A stretch of 64,000 nt of DNA. Source: Flavobacterium panacis (GTDB lineage: Bacteria > Bacteroidota > Bacteroidia > Flavobacteriales > Flavobacteriaceae). Within the stretch, counting starts at the first letter, position 1; each line of letters opens with the position of its first letter. This document shows, piece by piece, positions 24,700-33,635 of the stretch. The translations under genes were made by a program, and so were the position numbers. The notes under the pieces were generated by a model, which worked only from the letters and a program-made list of their open reading frames with translations, was not told where the DNA came from and ran no database searches. The DNA is taken from NCBI RefSeq assembly GCF_024649945.1, contig NZ_JANKMS010000013.1, positions 92,722 to 156,721 on the forward strand, given 5' to 3'.

Positions 24700-24723
24700 T
24701 GATAGCGCAGATTTGCAATCTGT
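24700..24723. repeat. Right arm of island inverted repeat
   Basis: Contains GCGCAGATTTGCAATCTG; reverse complement of 20283-20306 with one mismatch. It lies 24 bp from hairpin copy 5 and 60 bp from the 3' end of tRNA-fMet. Confidence 0.75.
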
Positions 24724-24746
24724 TTCCGCTAAGAGAATCAGAAACA

Positions 24747-24776
24747 AAAAAAGCTTCAGATTTCTCTGAAGCTTTG
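24747..24776. terminator. Dispersed hairpin, copy 5
   Basis: Arms AGCTTCAGA and TCTGAAGCT around TTTC with A- and T-tracts. It is placed 7 bp past the 3' end of tRNA-fMet copy 1 and probably ends its transcript. Confidence 0.8.
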
Positions 24777-24782
24777 TCTTTG

Positions 24783-24855
24783 TAGCGGGAACAGGACTCG
24801 AACCTGTGACCTTCGGGTTATGAGCCCGACGAGCTGCCTACTGCTCTATCCCGCG
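24783..24855 (-). tRNA. Initiator tRNA-fMet (anticodon CAT), copy 1
   Basis: 73-nt cloverleaf on the minus strand starting CGCGGGATAGAGCAG, anticodon loop CTCATAA, ending TCCCGCT plus discriminator A. Two initiator hallmarks are present: a mismatch at position 1:72 (C opposite U) and three consecutive G:C pairs at the base of the anticodon stem (GGG/CCC). CCA is not encoded. An identical copy lies at 58313-58385. Confidence 0.95.
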
Positions 24856-24867
24856 ATGTTTCGGGTG

Positions 24868-24897
24868 CAAAGATACACACTAAATACGGTTATGCAA
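24868..24897 (-). promoter_or_regulatory. Promoter of tRNA-fMet copy 1
   Basis: On the minus strand TTG, 19 nt, then TATCTTTG, an exact TAnnTTTG -7 box. The box ends 12 nt before the tRNA. The same box and spacing precede copy 2, although the 19-nt spacers differ. Confidence 0.8.
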
Positions 24898-24946
24898 GTA
24901 AAATTTGTATTTTATTTTTATTAATTTTTGAAGAAGAGCAGAATAA

Positions 24947-25471
24947 TCAGATTTTAAAATCTAATAATTCTTCGTAAATATTCCCCTTTAAGCCTAGTAA
25001 TAAGCCAAATGCGGGTTCTGTTTTTAGTCCTTTTTCTTTTAATTTAATGATTTCTAATCGGAAGTTCTCATCTTTAGAACGTAGGATTTTATCTTCAATA
25101 ATCATGTGTTTGTAGCCGTTTTGTAGCTCCGTTGGAACATTTTGCCCAAAGATTTCGATTTCAAAAGCATCAATATGGAAGTTGGCGACTACAGAATCTC
25201 GATTGTCAATTACAATTTCTTGAATGCCAAAGTTGTTTTCTTTTTCAAAAAGCGCTTTAATTCTTTTAATAAAATCAGATTTATTTTTCCAATAACAAAT
25301 AATATCAAGATCGCTGTTTTCAATATCAATATTAATTGGGATTGTTCCCACTAAAATAGGATCAAAATCGGTGAGGTTTTCTAAAATTTTGTGTTTCGTC
25401 AAAACTTCAAAAGCCAATTGCTGTTTTTGATTGCCTGTTTTTAAATAAGAAATATTCTTGAAATCAGTCAT
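24947..25471 (-). CDS. DUF4269 family protein (nucleotidyltransferase-like)
   Basis: 174 residues. Segment LVGTIPINIDIENSDLDIICYW near residues 40-61 resembles a nucleotidyltransferase core, with a G-[TS] motif followed by D-L-D. The family DUF4269 is common in Bacteroidota and Firmicutes and has no established role. It lies 7 bp downstream of the glycosyltransferase-like gene on the same strand, so the two are likely co-transcribed. Confidence 0.8.
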   Translation of the reverse strand: MTDFKNISYLKTGNQKQQLAFEVLTKHKILENLTDFDPILVGTIPINIDIENSDLDIICYWKNKSDFIKRIKALFEKENNFGIQEIVIDNRDSVVANFHIDAFEIEIFGQNVPTELQNGYKHMIIEDKILRSKDENFRLEIIKLKEKGLKTEPAFGLLLGLKGNIYEELLDFKI

Positions 25472-25478
25472 TCTGATA

Positions 25479-27005
25479 TTAGTCGTTATGGTTTTTTACT
25501 TTTTTGATTTCGTCTTCTAATCGTTTGTTGATGTTGATTTTCGCCTTTTTAAAAACAAAAAGAGTAGTTCGATATTCTCTCGCATATTTGTTGGTAATCT
25601 CGCCACCAAAAAGAGAAGTTTCGAAAAATGCTCCTGTTTTTGCAAGTTCATCACTAGTGTCGCTAAAATCTTTAACGCGAATCAAGTTTGTGTAGTAGAT
25701 ATTTAAGTTGAACCAATTCACATAATCGGCATTGAATGAAACAGCTTTAATTCCTTTTTTGGAGTAATAATTTATAGCTCCCGCCTGACCATAATTGTCA
25801 CAAAGCACTAAAGTGTTTTCTGTTTTTGGAAACAAGGCATAAATCGAATCTGTTTTGCGCGCAAGTTCTTTCCAGCCTAGCATATCGGCAAAATCCTGTG
25901 GTAATTGATGTTCTTTTCCATCTTCCCAACGAAGCATTCCTAATTTCCGGTATTTCTCAGGATTTGTAGCCATGTATTCAGGACTTTTGTTTGGAAAAGC
26001 AATATTATACATCGGAATGAAAAACAATAACGGAATCAGTATAAAAACAGGTTTTAGAAAACGTTTCCATCCGTTGTTTAAAATTTCGGATAGATAAACA
26101 GCGCCGAATCCGATGTAAATTGGATATAGTCCAATGGCATAATAAGCTTTGGCTTTAAAGTAAATAAAGATTAAAAGCGTAAAGACAAACGAAGCAAAAA
26201 AGAATTTGTATTGGTGAAAAGGTTTGTAAAATAACAAAGCAAAAAGCGCGCTTAGAATTACAAAAAAAGAACCTATAAAAAAGAGAATCTGCTCTTTTAA
26301 AAAGTCTAACAGATCGACATTTACCAATTGTGTTGCTGCCAATTCTTTCATATGGTGCACGATCGGAAATTGATTTCTATACTGCCATAAGAGATTGGGA
26401 AGTATGAAAAGAAATCCCATAATGAACGCAAAATAAAGTTCTTTTTTGGTCAGTATTTTTCTTTGTTTAGAAATCAAAAGAGCAGGGACTAATCCGAGAA
26501 GTAAAAATAGAATATTGTATTTGTTAAGGAAACCAAATGCAAATACAGCAGCTCCACAATACAGCCAGTTATTCTTTTCGGTTGTGATGTATTGTATAAT
26601 TATGTAGTAAAATGCTGTCCAGCATAAAACATCCAGAGAATTGGGTTGATAAAGTGTATTGAGACGCAACAAACAAGAAAACAAAATTCCGAGAGCGCCC
26701 AGAATTAAGGCGTAGAGATTTCCTTTTAAAAGCTCGATGGTTTTCCAAACTATGAAAAGTGTTAAAGCACCAAACAGAGCAGGGAAAAACTTAACCCAGA
26801 AAACTGAATTTCCAAGCAATAAAATAAGACACGAAAACCAAGAAGTTACTGGAGGAACAGATAAATATCCCCAAGCAAGATGATGCGCTTGATCAAGATG
26901 TAAATACTCATCTCGCTGTAAATCGTATTCAGGACTTATTAAAACGTACTGCAAAACAAATTTTAGAATAATAAAACCAATTAAAATCAGTGTTTTCTTG
27001 TTCAT
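25479..27005 (-). CDS. Glycosyltransferase family 39-like membrane protein (ArnT/PMT type)
   Basis: 508-residue integral membrane protein with about twelve hydrophobic segments through residue 330, followed by a soluble C-terminal part. Near the N-terminus YDLQRDEYLHLDQAHHL carries the acidic pair expected of the catalytic periplasmic loop of GT-C enzymes (PMT/ArnT), which transfer sugars from polyprenyl-phosphate carriers. The acceptor is not evident. Gene order with DUF4269 (7-bp gap) suggests one transcript. Confidence 0.83.
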   Translation of the reverse strand: MNKKTLILIGFIILKFVLQYVLISPEYDLQRDEYLHLDQAHHLAWGYLSVPPVTSWFSCLILLLGNSVFWVKFFPALFGALTLFIVWKTIELLKGNLYALILGALGILFSCLLRLNTLYQPNSLDVLCWTAFYYIIIQYITTEKNNWLYCGAAVFAFGFLNKYNILFLLLGLVPALLISKQRKILTKKELYFAFIMGFLFILPNLLWQYRNQFPIVHHMKELAATQLVNVDLLDFLKEQILFFIGSFFVILSALFALLFYKPFHQYKFFFASFVFTLLIFIYFKAKAYYAIGLYPIYIGFGAVYLSEILNNGWKRFLKPVFILIPLLFFIPMYNIAFPNKSPEYMATNPEKYRKLGMLRWEDGKEHQLPQDFADMLGWKELARKTDSIYALFPKTENTLVLCDNYGQAGAINYYSKKGIKAVSFNADYVNWFNLNIYYTNLIRVKDFSDTSDELAKTGAFFETSLFGGEITNKYAREYRTTLFVFKKAKININKRLEDEIKKVKNHND

Positions 27006-27101
27006 AAAGTTTTTGTTTTTAGGGTTTTGCTAGAATTTAAAAGTATAACGAATATAAAATTTATTTTAATTGCAAGAGTTTTTTATTTTGTCATCTGAAC
27101 A

Positions 27102-27134
27102 AAAAAAAAGCTCCAGATTTCTCTGAAGCTTTTG
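27102..27134. terminator. Dispersed hairpin, copy 6
   Basis: Arms AGCTCCAGA and TCTGAAGCT around TTTC, preceded by nine A and followed by TTTTG. On the minus strand it lies just past the stop of the DUF4494 gene. Confidence 0.8.
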
Positions 27135-27142
27135 TGGAATTT

Positions 27143-27691
27143 TTATTCCTCTGTTGCAGTTTCAAATTCCATGTGGTCGATTATTTCAACTTCTGGTTTG
27201 TCTGGTTTAGAAGCTTTCAGGGCGTTGAATCTTTCCAACATTTCCGTTTCGCCTTCTTCACCACTGAAATAAGGGAAAACGTCCATAATTGCTGTTTCTG
27301 TAATAGCAGGAATAGAGTATTCGCCCATTGTACTTTTCATTATGTGAAGTGTATTGTCGTAAGCTTCGCGAACATCATTTGCCTGAACCAGCATATACAT
27401 ACTTGTTTTTCTTTCTTTACCACTTTCTTCATCATAAGCAATTAAAGTGATTTTCGATTTAAACCATCTATCTGCATTTTCAAAAGGATGAATTTCAGCA
27501 TAATTTGCCACTTTTATAGCCGTGATTTTAAATTCCTCACTTGTATAAGCAGCCATTTCTTCGGTCATTCTTTTTTCGGCTTCTGTATATGACAAGGCAT
27601 CAACCAAATACGGTTCAGTTAATACTTTTTGTCCGCCGGTTTCATCTGTCTTTCTATATTTTACTTTGCATTCGTACCAAACTGCGCTCAT
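27143..27691 (-). CDS. DUF4494 family protein
   Basis: 182-residue soluble protein. The start SAVWYECKVKYRKTDETGGQ and segment DRWFKSKITLIAYDEESGKE are characteristic of DUF4494, a Bacteroidota-specific family without known function. An acidic tail (HMEFETATEE) closes it. Single gene followed by hairpin copy 6. Confidence 0.85.
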   Translation of the reverse strand: MSAVWYECKVKYRKTDETGGQKVLTEPYLVDALSYTEAEKRMTEEMAAYTSEEFKITAIKVANYAEIHPFENADRWFKSKITLIAYDEESGKERKTSMYMLVQANDVREAYDNTLHIMKSTMGEYSIPAITETAIMDVFPYFSGEEGETEMLERFNALKASKPDKPEVEIIDHMEFETATEE

Positions 27692-28100
27692 TTTTTTTAA
27701 TTTTTAAGGATGTCAAAGATAAATTTTACTGGAAAATAAATAGTTAAATATTCAAATAGATATTCACAATTTAAAAGCATTTTTGGTAATGTTTTGAGGT
27801 TCTGAAAGTTGCGCTTTTGCACGTAAAAAAGACTTTGTAAGCTTTATCATTCTTTTAAAATTTAAAAAAAGTAAAAATATTTTAAAGTATTAAGTTATTG
27901 TAAATCAGTTGGTTGTTTTGTGTTTTTAAAGGATTGTCAAAAAAATATTATTTGTTTCAAACCAAATGGTCAGTTTGAACGTAAGTGTGAGAAGATAGTG
28001 ACCGGGAATGAGGTAAATTCAAATGATAATTAGTTTTTGGAGCAACTGAATCTTACCGCATTTCTGGCCACTATTGTTTTATAAATTTTAAGACAAATTA
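27692..28100. other. Divergent intergenic region with long imperfect inverted repeat
   Basis: 409 bp between the DUF4494 gene and an 81-residue gene. Near the right end a 22-bp inverted repeat (27995-28016 and 28053-28074) could form an extended RNA hairpin in the leader of the 81-residue gene. The remainder is AT-rich without recognised elements. Confidence 0.4.
27995..28074. repeat. Imperfect 22-bp inverted repeat
   Basis: Left arm ATAGTGACCGGGAATGAGG plus TAA; the right arm is its reverse complement with four mismatches, separated by 36 nt. It ends 26 bp before the ATG at 28101. Confidence 0.55.
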
Positions 28101-28346
28101 ATGACTGGAAAATTAAACGTTCAAAGGTTAAAAGAAACTTTAGATTATCTGCAAAGCAAACAAAGAGAGTTAAATAGACAAGGAGAAAATGATACTCGAA
28201 GTCTAGAATCTATGATTAAATATTTGAAAAGAGACATGCTGGAACAATACAATTTGTCAGATCATCATTTGTCTATTGAAAAGGAAATTAAAGATACCGA
28301 TGCCTTTATAAAAAACGTTGAAACGATCATTGAAATCAATTCTTAA
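28101..28346 (+). CDS. Hypothetical helical protein, 81 residues
   Basis: Short, highly charged and probably all-helical protein (LKETLDYLQSKQRELN, then IEKEIKDTDAFIKNVETIIE), consistent with a coiled-coil dimer. No family recognised. It lies downstream of a long imperfect inverted repeat and converges on the aspartyl-protease-like gene with 26 bp between stops. Confidence 0.6.
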   Translation: MTGKLNVQRLKETLDYLQSKQRELNRQGENDTRSLESMIKYLKRDMLEQYNLSDHHLSIEKEIKDTDAFIKNVETIIEINS

Positions 28347-28372
28347 AATATTTTATAGAAAGAAAATTACTT

Positions 28373-29311
28373 TTATTCTAGTTTGAATTTTTCGTTTTTA
28401 CAATCCAGAATTAGCTTATGATTGAGGAAAAGTTTGTTTCCAATCATTCCCTGCATTCCGGAACGTTTCATCAAGAATTTTTGCAGTTCTGAAGTGCCTT
28501 CAATGTAAGTAACTTCAGAAATTTGTAATGCACTATTTCCAAGCAGCATTTGCTTATTTGCGGAAGCGGAAAAAACATCCAACGTATTTCCCCAGGAATT
28601 TCCTTTTTCTGTTTTTATTGGACTATTTGGATTTTTGTATTTTCTCCAGATTTCTTTTTGAGTAATCAATTCGTAACCACTTGTTCCAGAATCATAAAGT
28701 AATTTTATATTTTCATGGTCTACTTTTGCTGTAATTAATATTTTACGTTTTTTGAATTCAAAATTCAGAAAACCTTTTTCTTCCATTTGCTTTAGAAATG
28801 AACATTGATTGTTTTTGAAATCTAGAATTGTAACGCGTTTTTCTAATAAATCGGTTCCGATAGTGCCAATTATATTTTCGGCATTTGGATTGTCAAAATC
28901 GATTTTTTCTCCATAATCTAAAACTTCAAAAGCGTTGGAAATTATTTGCATTTTTCCGATGGTACAATGCGTTGAAAGTTCCATTTCTTTTACATTCATA
29001 TTAATCTGATTTGGAAATTTTTCAGCAATCGATTCTAATGAATTTTTGTAGAAAACCGTAGTTGCAGATCCCGAATCAAACTGCATGTAAAAAGTTTGGT
29101 CGATTCCATTAATTTTTATGGGAAAAAGAAGCGCTGAATGCGAATTTTCATCAGAAGAAATCCATCTCAAAGGAATGTTTTCTGCGGTTCCAGAAATGGT
29201 CAAATAGTTTTCGGGTGGTGTAAATTTCTTTTGAAAATAAAAATAGCCTCCAAGAAGAAATAAAACAATAACGGCTAAAACAGCGAAGATAATTTTCTTA
29301 AATAATTTCAT
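28373..29311 (-). CDS. Membrane-anchored retropepsin-like aspartyl protease
   Basis: 312 residues if started at MKLFKKIIF (six residues shorter than the longest frame). One N-terminal transmembrane helix, then a periplasmic domain with two aspartyl-protease signatures, FDSGSATT (Asp85 of the long frame) and YDSGTSGYE (Asp213). The two halves of a pepsin-like enzyme each supply one Asp, and the DSG form is common in bacterial aspartyl-protease-family proteins. Substrate unknown. The next gene upstream on this strand is an XRE regulator with membrane helices. Confidence 0.75.
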   Translation of the reverse strand: MKLFKKIIFAVLAVIVLFLLGGYFYFQKKFTPPENYLTISGTAENIPLRWISSDENSHSALLFPIKINGIDQTFYMQFDSGSATTVFYKNSLESIAEKFPNQINMNVKEMELSTHCTIGKMQIISNAFEVLDYGEKIDFDNPNAENIIGTIGTDLLEKRVTILDFKNNQCSFLKQMEEKGFLNFEFKKRKILITAKVDHENIKLLYDSGTSGYELITQKEIWRKYKNPNSPIKTEKGNSWGNTLDVFSASANKQMLLGNSALQISEVTYIEGTSELQKFLMKRSGMQGMIGNKLFLNHKLILDCKNEKFKLE

Positions 29312-29399
29312 GTCTAAATTTTTCTGCAAGATTCGGACTTCAATTCCGATTTTCGTGCAAAATCAAGACGACAGTTTTACGACATTTGCATGACAAGAA

Positions 29400-29936
29400 T
29401 TATAAGAAATTGTTTTTCATTTTGATAGCTAAAGTTTGTTTTTGGTTTAAACTGATGCCATTGAGGACCACAATGACTAATTTTAAGCAAAGAATCATTA
29501 GTAGCGGAATAAGAAAAAGCGGAAATTGGATGGAAAAAGCGTTCTGAATAAAGGGGCTCAAAATCATTAAAAACGAAAGTATCAAACTCAGAAATATTTG
29601 AATTGTTATGATCTGTTTTCCGATTTCCCTGTTTTGTAAATCTTTAGTTTTATAAGTTAAAATTAAAGGAAAAATAAAGCTTCCAAAAGGAATAATAAGT
29701 CCAGTCAAAGCAGAAAGATTAATGATTTTGGCTCTTTCAACAGGACTGTTTTCTTTCTTGATAATAAGATTTTCAGTTGTGGTTTCTAAAGATTCAGCAA
29801 TAGTTTTTAAGGTAAATCCTTTGAGACTGTTTCCAGCTTCGATTCTCTGAATCGTTCTCAAAGAAAGCCCGGATTTCTCGGCCAATTCATTTTGAGTCAT
29901 GTTTTTTTCTTCTCTCAAAAATTTTACTTTGTTCAT
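29400..29936 (-). CDS. XRE regulator with membrane helices
   Basis: 178 residues. The N-terminal XRE helix-turn-helix (MTQNELAEKSGLSLRTIQRIE at about 13-33, given here as MTQNELAEKSGLS plus LRTIQRIE) is followed by about three or four hydrophobic segments (72-91, 106-126, 133-156) like a DUF4870-type membrane part. It would be a membrane-tethered DNA-binding protein. It lies 88 bp upstream of the protease-like gene in the same direction. Confidence 0.8.
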   Translation of the reverse strand: MNKVKFLREEKNMTQNELAEKSGLSLRTIQRIEAGNSLKGFTLKTIAESLETTTENLIIKKENSPVERAKIINLSALTGLIIPFGSFIFPLILTYKTKDLQNREIGKQIITIQIFLSLILSFLMILSPFIQNAFSIQFPLFLIPLLMILCLKLVIVVLNGISLNQKQTLAIKMKNNFL

Positions 29937-30119
29937 CTTTTGTGGTTGCTGGTGTGCGGACTAAATTAGAAAAAAAAGTTTTCTTGGTCGATTTTCTTTT
30001 CGAAATAAGAGAGAATTTAAAGTTTAATAAAAAATTAGGCTTTTTTCTTTAACAAAATTATTAACTTGTTGTAGAATAACGATTCACATACATTAAATAC
30101 CCTAAAAAAAAATACCACT

Positions 30120-31586
30120 ATGCGAGTATCAGTAGTTCGAAAAAACATAAAGTTTACACCAGATTCAAGAAGAGTTGTTGCCCGATATTTTATGAATGGG
30201 AACGAAAGGACCCAACAAATGGTGCTTCGAATTATGCTGCTGGACGAAAAACAAGTTTTACAAACTTTAGAGCAGACACTGCGTGAATTTGCCAGACGTC
30301 ATCGAAATATTTCGGCAGTTTTCTTTAGACATTGCGAAAGAATAAGACCAATAATCGAGGAAATGAATATTGATTATGAAGGCATGTCTCTTGATCGTAA
30401 AATGTTGATTGGTTCTTATTGTACAATGGAATATGCAATTGAATCGGCTGCGATTTTTAATCCGTCGATTGTGGAAGATTTTGACCAAACTGGATTGGAA
30501 GCTGGTGAAAAACGTGTCGTGATTTCTTTTAGAGCGACAGGAGAAGGCCATATTTCGTCAATTGTTTTTAGAAGAGGAATCTTGGATCGTGATAATAATC
30601 TGCATATCATGAAAATTGGAAATCATATTGATAAGGCAGAAATCGAACATAAAACATTGTTTAATAAAGAACGCTTTTTGACCAAGTTAATTGAAATGCA
30701 TACGACGGATAAATATATCGCCCAGATTATGCACGATCTTCCAGAAGAATTTGAGTTTACGGTTCTTAAAAATATGCTGACAACAGCTTTGAGTGATCCA
30801 TCAATCCGTGAAGAACGAAAAACGGCTTTGCAGGAAATATTATGGTTGGCGAATTCATTTTACGATTTGCAATTCAAACACGATTCGGATATTACAGAAC
30901 GCGTTATTTTCCCGATTTCGGATTCTGAAAGCCGTGGAATTGAGGATGCCCGTTTTGTTCGTTTTACAGACGATGACGATTCGGTTCGTGTCATGGCGAC
31001 TTATACGGCCTACAATGGACATACGATTTTACCAAAATTAATCTCAACTGAAGATTTTTATAGTTTTAGAGTAATGCCGCTTCATGGCGAAGGTGCTCAG
31101 AATAAGAATTTAGCTTTGTTTCCTCGCAAGATTAAAGGGAAATATGCGATGTTGGCGCGAATAGATGGTGTTAATAATTACATCATGTATTCGGATAGAG
31201 CAACGCAATGGAATACGCCCATTTTACTCCAAGAACCACGTTTTACTTGGGAATTAACACAAATAGGAAATTGCGGTTCTCCACTTTGGACGGAAGAAGG
31301 TTGGCTGGTGATTACACACGGCGTTGGTACAATGAGGCGTTATTGCATTGGTGCCTCTCTATTTGATTTAGATGATCCTTCTAAAGAAATAGGAAGACTT
31401 ACAGAACCATTGCTAGCACCATTGGAAGACGAGCGTGAAGGATATGTGCCAAATGTTGTGTATTCTTGCGGAGCCATTATTCATAACAATAGCTTGATTT
31501 TGCCTTATGCCGTTTCTGATTATTCTTCAACTTATGGCGTTGTAGATATGGTGGAATTGTTGGATGCACTCAAAAAAAGCAAATAA
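30120..31586 (+). CDS. Glycoside hydrolase family 130-like protein
   Basis: 488 residues. After a helical N-terminal extension (1-180), a five-bladed beta-propeller of the GH130 type is indicated by ESRGIEDARFVRF, YTAYNGHTILPKLIST, FPRKIKGKYAMLARIDG, GNCGSPLWTEEGWLVITHGVG and a final IHNNSLILPYAVSD. GH130 members are mannoside phosphorylases or hydrolases using an Asp in the ED.R motif. The N-terminal extension is characteristic of a long subgroup in Bacteroidota. No signal peptide, so it is cytosolic. It converges on the TIGR03915-like gene with a 1-bp gap. Confidence 0.87.
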   Translation: MRVSVVRKNIKFTPDSRRVVARYFMNGNERTQQMVLRIMLLDEKQVLQTLEQTLREFARRHRNISAVFFRHCERIRPIIEEMNIDYEGMSLDRKMLIGSYCTMEYAIESAAIFNPSIVEDFDQTGLEAGEKRVVISFRATGEGHISSIVFRRGILDRDNNLHIMKIGNHIDKAEIEHKTLFNKERFLTKLIEMHTTDKYIAQIMHDLPEEFEFTVLKNMLTTALSDPSIREERKTALQEILWLANSFYDLQFKHDSDITERVIFPISDSESRGIEDARFVRFTDDDDSVRVMATYTAYNGHTILPKLISTEDFYSFRVMPLHGEGAQNKNLALFPRKIKGKYAMLARIDGVNNYIMYSDRATQWNTPILLQEPRFTWELTQIGNCGSPLWTEEGWLVITHGVGTMRRYCIGASLFDLDDPSKEIGRLTEPLLAPLEDEREGYVPNVVYSCGAIIHNNSLILPYAVSDYSSTYGVVDMVELLDALKKSK

Positions 31587-31587
31587 T

Positions 31588-32370
31588 TTATTTTCTGTTT
31601 TTAAAGTCGGGAATTTTCTCTGTCAAATGTTTCCAATAGCGTTTCGGCATGTGCTGTACATGAAGTTTGGTATTTTTTCTGGATTCAATATTGACGCTTT
31701 TAAAATAATTTCGCCATAAATTCTGGAAAAATTCTTCTCCTTCATCTGAGATTTCAGCTAGAAATTTAGAAGATGAAGGATTGGAATCAAATGTGAGTTG
31801 AACCTTTGAAACATTGTCTAGATCGTAATAAATTCCATATTTACGTTTGGTGTCATAAATTAACCAACGCTGGTCAGCATACCGATTTTTAAAATGTTCT
31901 TGAATAAGCGGTAAAACATTACAATCGGGCTCAACAATGGCATAATATAAATTGTCTTTGGTAAGTTTGAAACGAACAAAAGCTTTCATTCTATGACTTT
32001 CTTTGCCTGTTAAATGCGCGGCTTTTTGAATGTTGAGAACATCATTATTGCTCAAATCTCCTTCTACGTTTATGGAACTTGAAAAAACATAGGTAGCAAA
32101 ACGGAATAAGCTTTCTTCGATCTGAGGCAATTCAGAAAAAAAAGCATTGTAAACATTAGCTATTCCATTTTGAGAAAGACGTTGTTTTAAACCTTTTAAA
32201 ACTCGATTTGCCTTTGTTTCATCCGTTTCTACAATGTGGTTTTTTGAAAAAAGCAAGGCATTTGAAAATTCATCTTTAGCAAATACAACATCTTTGAATT
32301 TGTATTCGTAGATTTCGAAAACAGCTGTGAGCCAGCCTTCAAACGTGCCGTCATAAATTACTTGTATCAT
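31588..32370 (-). CDS. TIGR03915 family putative DNA metabolism protein (DUF4130)
   Basis: 260 residues. Start IYDGTFEGWLTAVFEIYE and the mid-region AHLTGKESHRMKAFVRF with the end HVQHMPKRYWKHLTEKIPD identify the family that accompanies the TIGR03916 radical SAM protein. The C-terminal half is annotated as DUF4130, related to uracil-DNA-glycosylase-like proteins. It begins at the last base of the upstream radical SAM gene (1-bp overlap), so they form a tight two-gene operon, possibly for DNA repair. Confidence 0.87.
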   Translation of the reverse strand: MIQVIYDGTFEGWLTAVFEIYEYKFKDVVFAKDEFSNALLFSKNHIVETDETKANRVLKGLKQRLSQNGIANVYNAFFSELPQIEESLFRFATYVFSSSINVEGDLSNNDVLNIQKAAHLTGKESHRMKAFVRFKLTKDNLYYAIVEPDCNVLPLIQEHFKNRYADQRWLIYDTKRKYGIYYDLDNVSKVQLTFDSNPSSSKFLAEISDEGEEFFQNLWRNYFKSVNIESRKNTKLHVQHMPKRYWKHLTEKIPDFKNRK

Positions 32371-33635
32371 TATTGAAATAAAGAAAGTTGATTCGAAAAA
32401 TCGTTTTTATACTTGCTGTTTTGAATATTCAAAATCTGCTCTTTTATTTGAATAGAAGTCAAATCTTTCTGCAAAAGAAAAGGTGAGGCAAAAGCTAGAA
32501 AAAATTTGGAACGATTGTATGCAATTCCTAATTTTTGCAAATCTTCTGGTTGTAATCTTTTGAATTTTCTGGCAGTTACAATTTTTTTAGCGCTTGTTAC
32601 TCCAATTCCTGGAATGCGCAGAATTAACTCTAAATCAGCCGTATTAACATCAACTGGAAATTGATGTAAGTTTCGCAAAGCCCATCCTAATTTCGGGTCA
32701 ATATCAAGATCCAAATTCGGTTGATCAAAACCTACAATTTCGTTTACATTAAATCCGTAAAAACGAAGCAACCAATCTGCTTGATACAAACGATTTTCCC
32801 GAATCATAGGTACAGGAGTTCCAATTTGAGGAAGTCTGTTGTCATAACTTATCGGTACATAACCCGAATAATAAACGCGTCGCATGTTCATTTGGTCATA
32901 AAAATAATTGGCCATTCCCAAGATTTCCATGTCATTTTCCTGCGTTGCACCTATCACCATTTGTGTACTTTGTCCCGCTGGAGCAAAAATGGGCGCTTTT
33001 TTATTCGATTTTTTTTCTTCTGTGTAACCCACGATTTCATTTTTCAGATATTCCATCGGTTTGATGACATCAGCATGATTTTTTTCTGGGGCTAATAATT
33101 TTAGACTCTTTTCTGTTGGCATTTCTACGTTGACACTTAAACGATCAGCATATAAACCAGCTTCACGTATAAGCTCGTCACTCGCGCCTGGAATTGCTTT
33201 TAAATGAATGTAGCCATTGAAATTTTCTTCTAATCGAAGTTTTTTTGCAATGCGCACCAAGCGTTCCATTGTGAAATCGGGATTGTCAAAAATTCCTGAA
33301 CTTAGAAATAGACCTTCAATATAATTTCTTCTATAAAAACCAATAGTAAGATCTACGACTTCCTGAACGGTAAAAGCCGCACGTTTGATATCGTTACTTT
33401 TTCGGCTGACACAATAAGCACAATCAAAAATGCAATGATTGGTTAGTAAAATTTTGAGTAATGATACACAGCGTCCGTCTTCAGTGTAAGCATGACAAAT
33501 TCCATTTCCTGTATCACCCAATCCTTTGTTTTGATTCTTCCGCTTGTTCTGACCTGCAGACGAAGAACAAGAAACATCGTACTTGGCTGCATCAGCTAAG
33601 ATCGCCAGTTTCTCCATTACTCTTTCCTGTACCAT
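32370..33635 (-). CDS. Putative DNA modification/repair radical SAM protein (TIGR03916)
   Basis: 421 residues. The radical SAM cluster motif is C68-x3-C72-x2-C75 in NHCIFDCAYCVSRKSND, followed by the GLFLSSGIFDNPD block. The C-terminal region has a helix-hairpin-helix DNA-binding motif (LILRIPGIGVTSAKKIVTARK, at about residues 343-363; cited here in part as RIPGIGVTSAKKIV). The combination suggests an enzyme acting on DNA, and it is always paired with the TIGR03915 gene that follows with a 1-bp overlap. The exact reaction is unknown. Confidence 0.9.
   Translation of the reverse strand: MVQERVMEKLAILADAAKYDVSCSSSAGQNKRKNQNKGLGDTGNGICHAYTEDGRCVSLLKILLTNHCIFDCAYCVSRKSNDIKRAAFTVQEVVDLTIGFYRRNYIEGLFLSSGIFDNPDFTMERLVRIAKKLRLEENFNGYIHLKAIPGASDELIREAGLYADRLSVNVEMPTEKSLKLLAPEKNHADVIKPMEYLKNEIVGYTEEKKSNKKAPIFAPAGQSTQMVIGATQENDMEILGMANYFYDQMNMRRVYYSGYVPISYDNRLPQIGTPVPMIRENRLYQADWLLRFYGFNVNEIVGFDQPNLDLDIDPKLGWALRNLHQFPVDVNTADLELILRIPGIGVTSAKKIVTARKFKRLQPEDLQKLGIAYNRSKFFLAFASPFLLQKDLTSIQIKEQILNIQNSKYKNDFSNQLSLFQ

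Noticed and set aside
20283..24723. Classic integrative element or transposon
   Set aside because: No integrase, transposase, relaxase or phage structural gene lies between the repeats, and no target-site duplication is obvious.
27134..27445. Plus-strand 103-codon frame rich in Phe and Cys
   Set aside because: It is antisense to the well supported DUF4494 gene.
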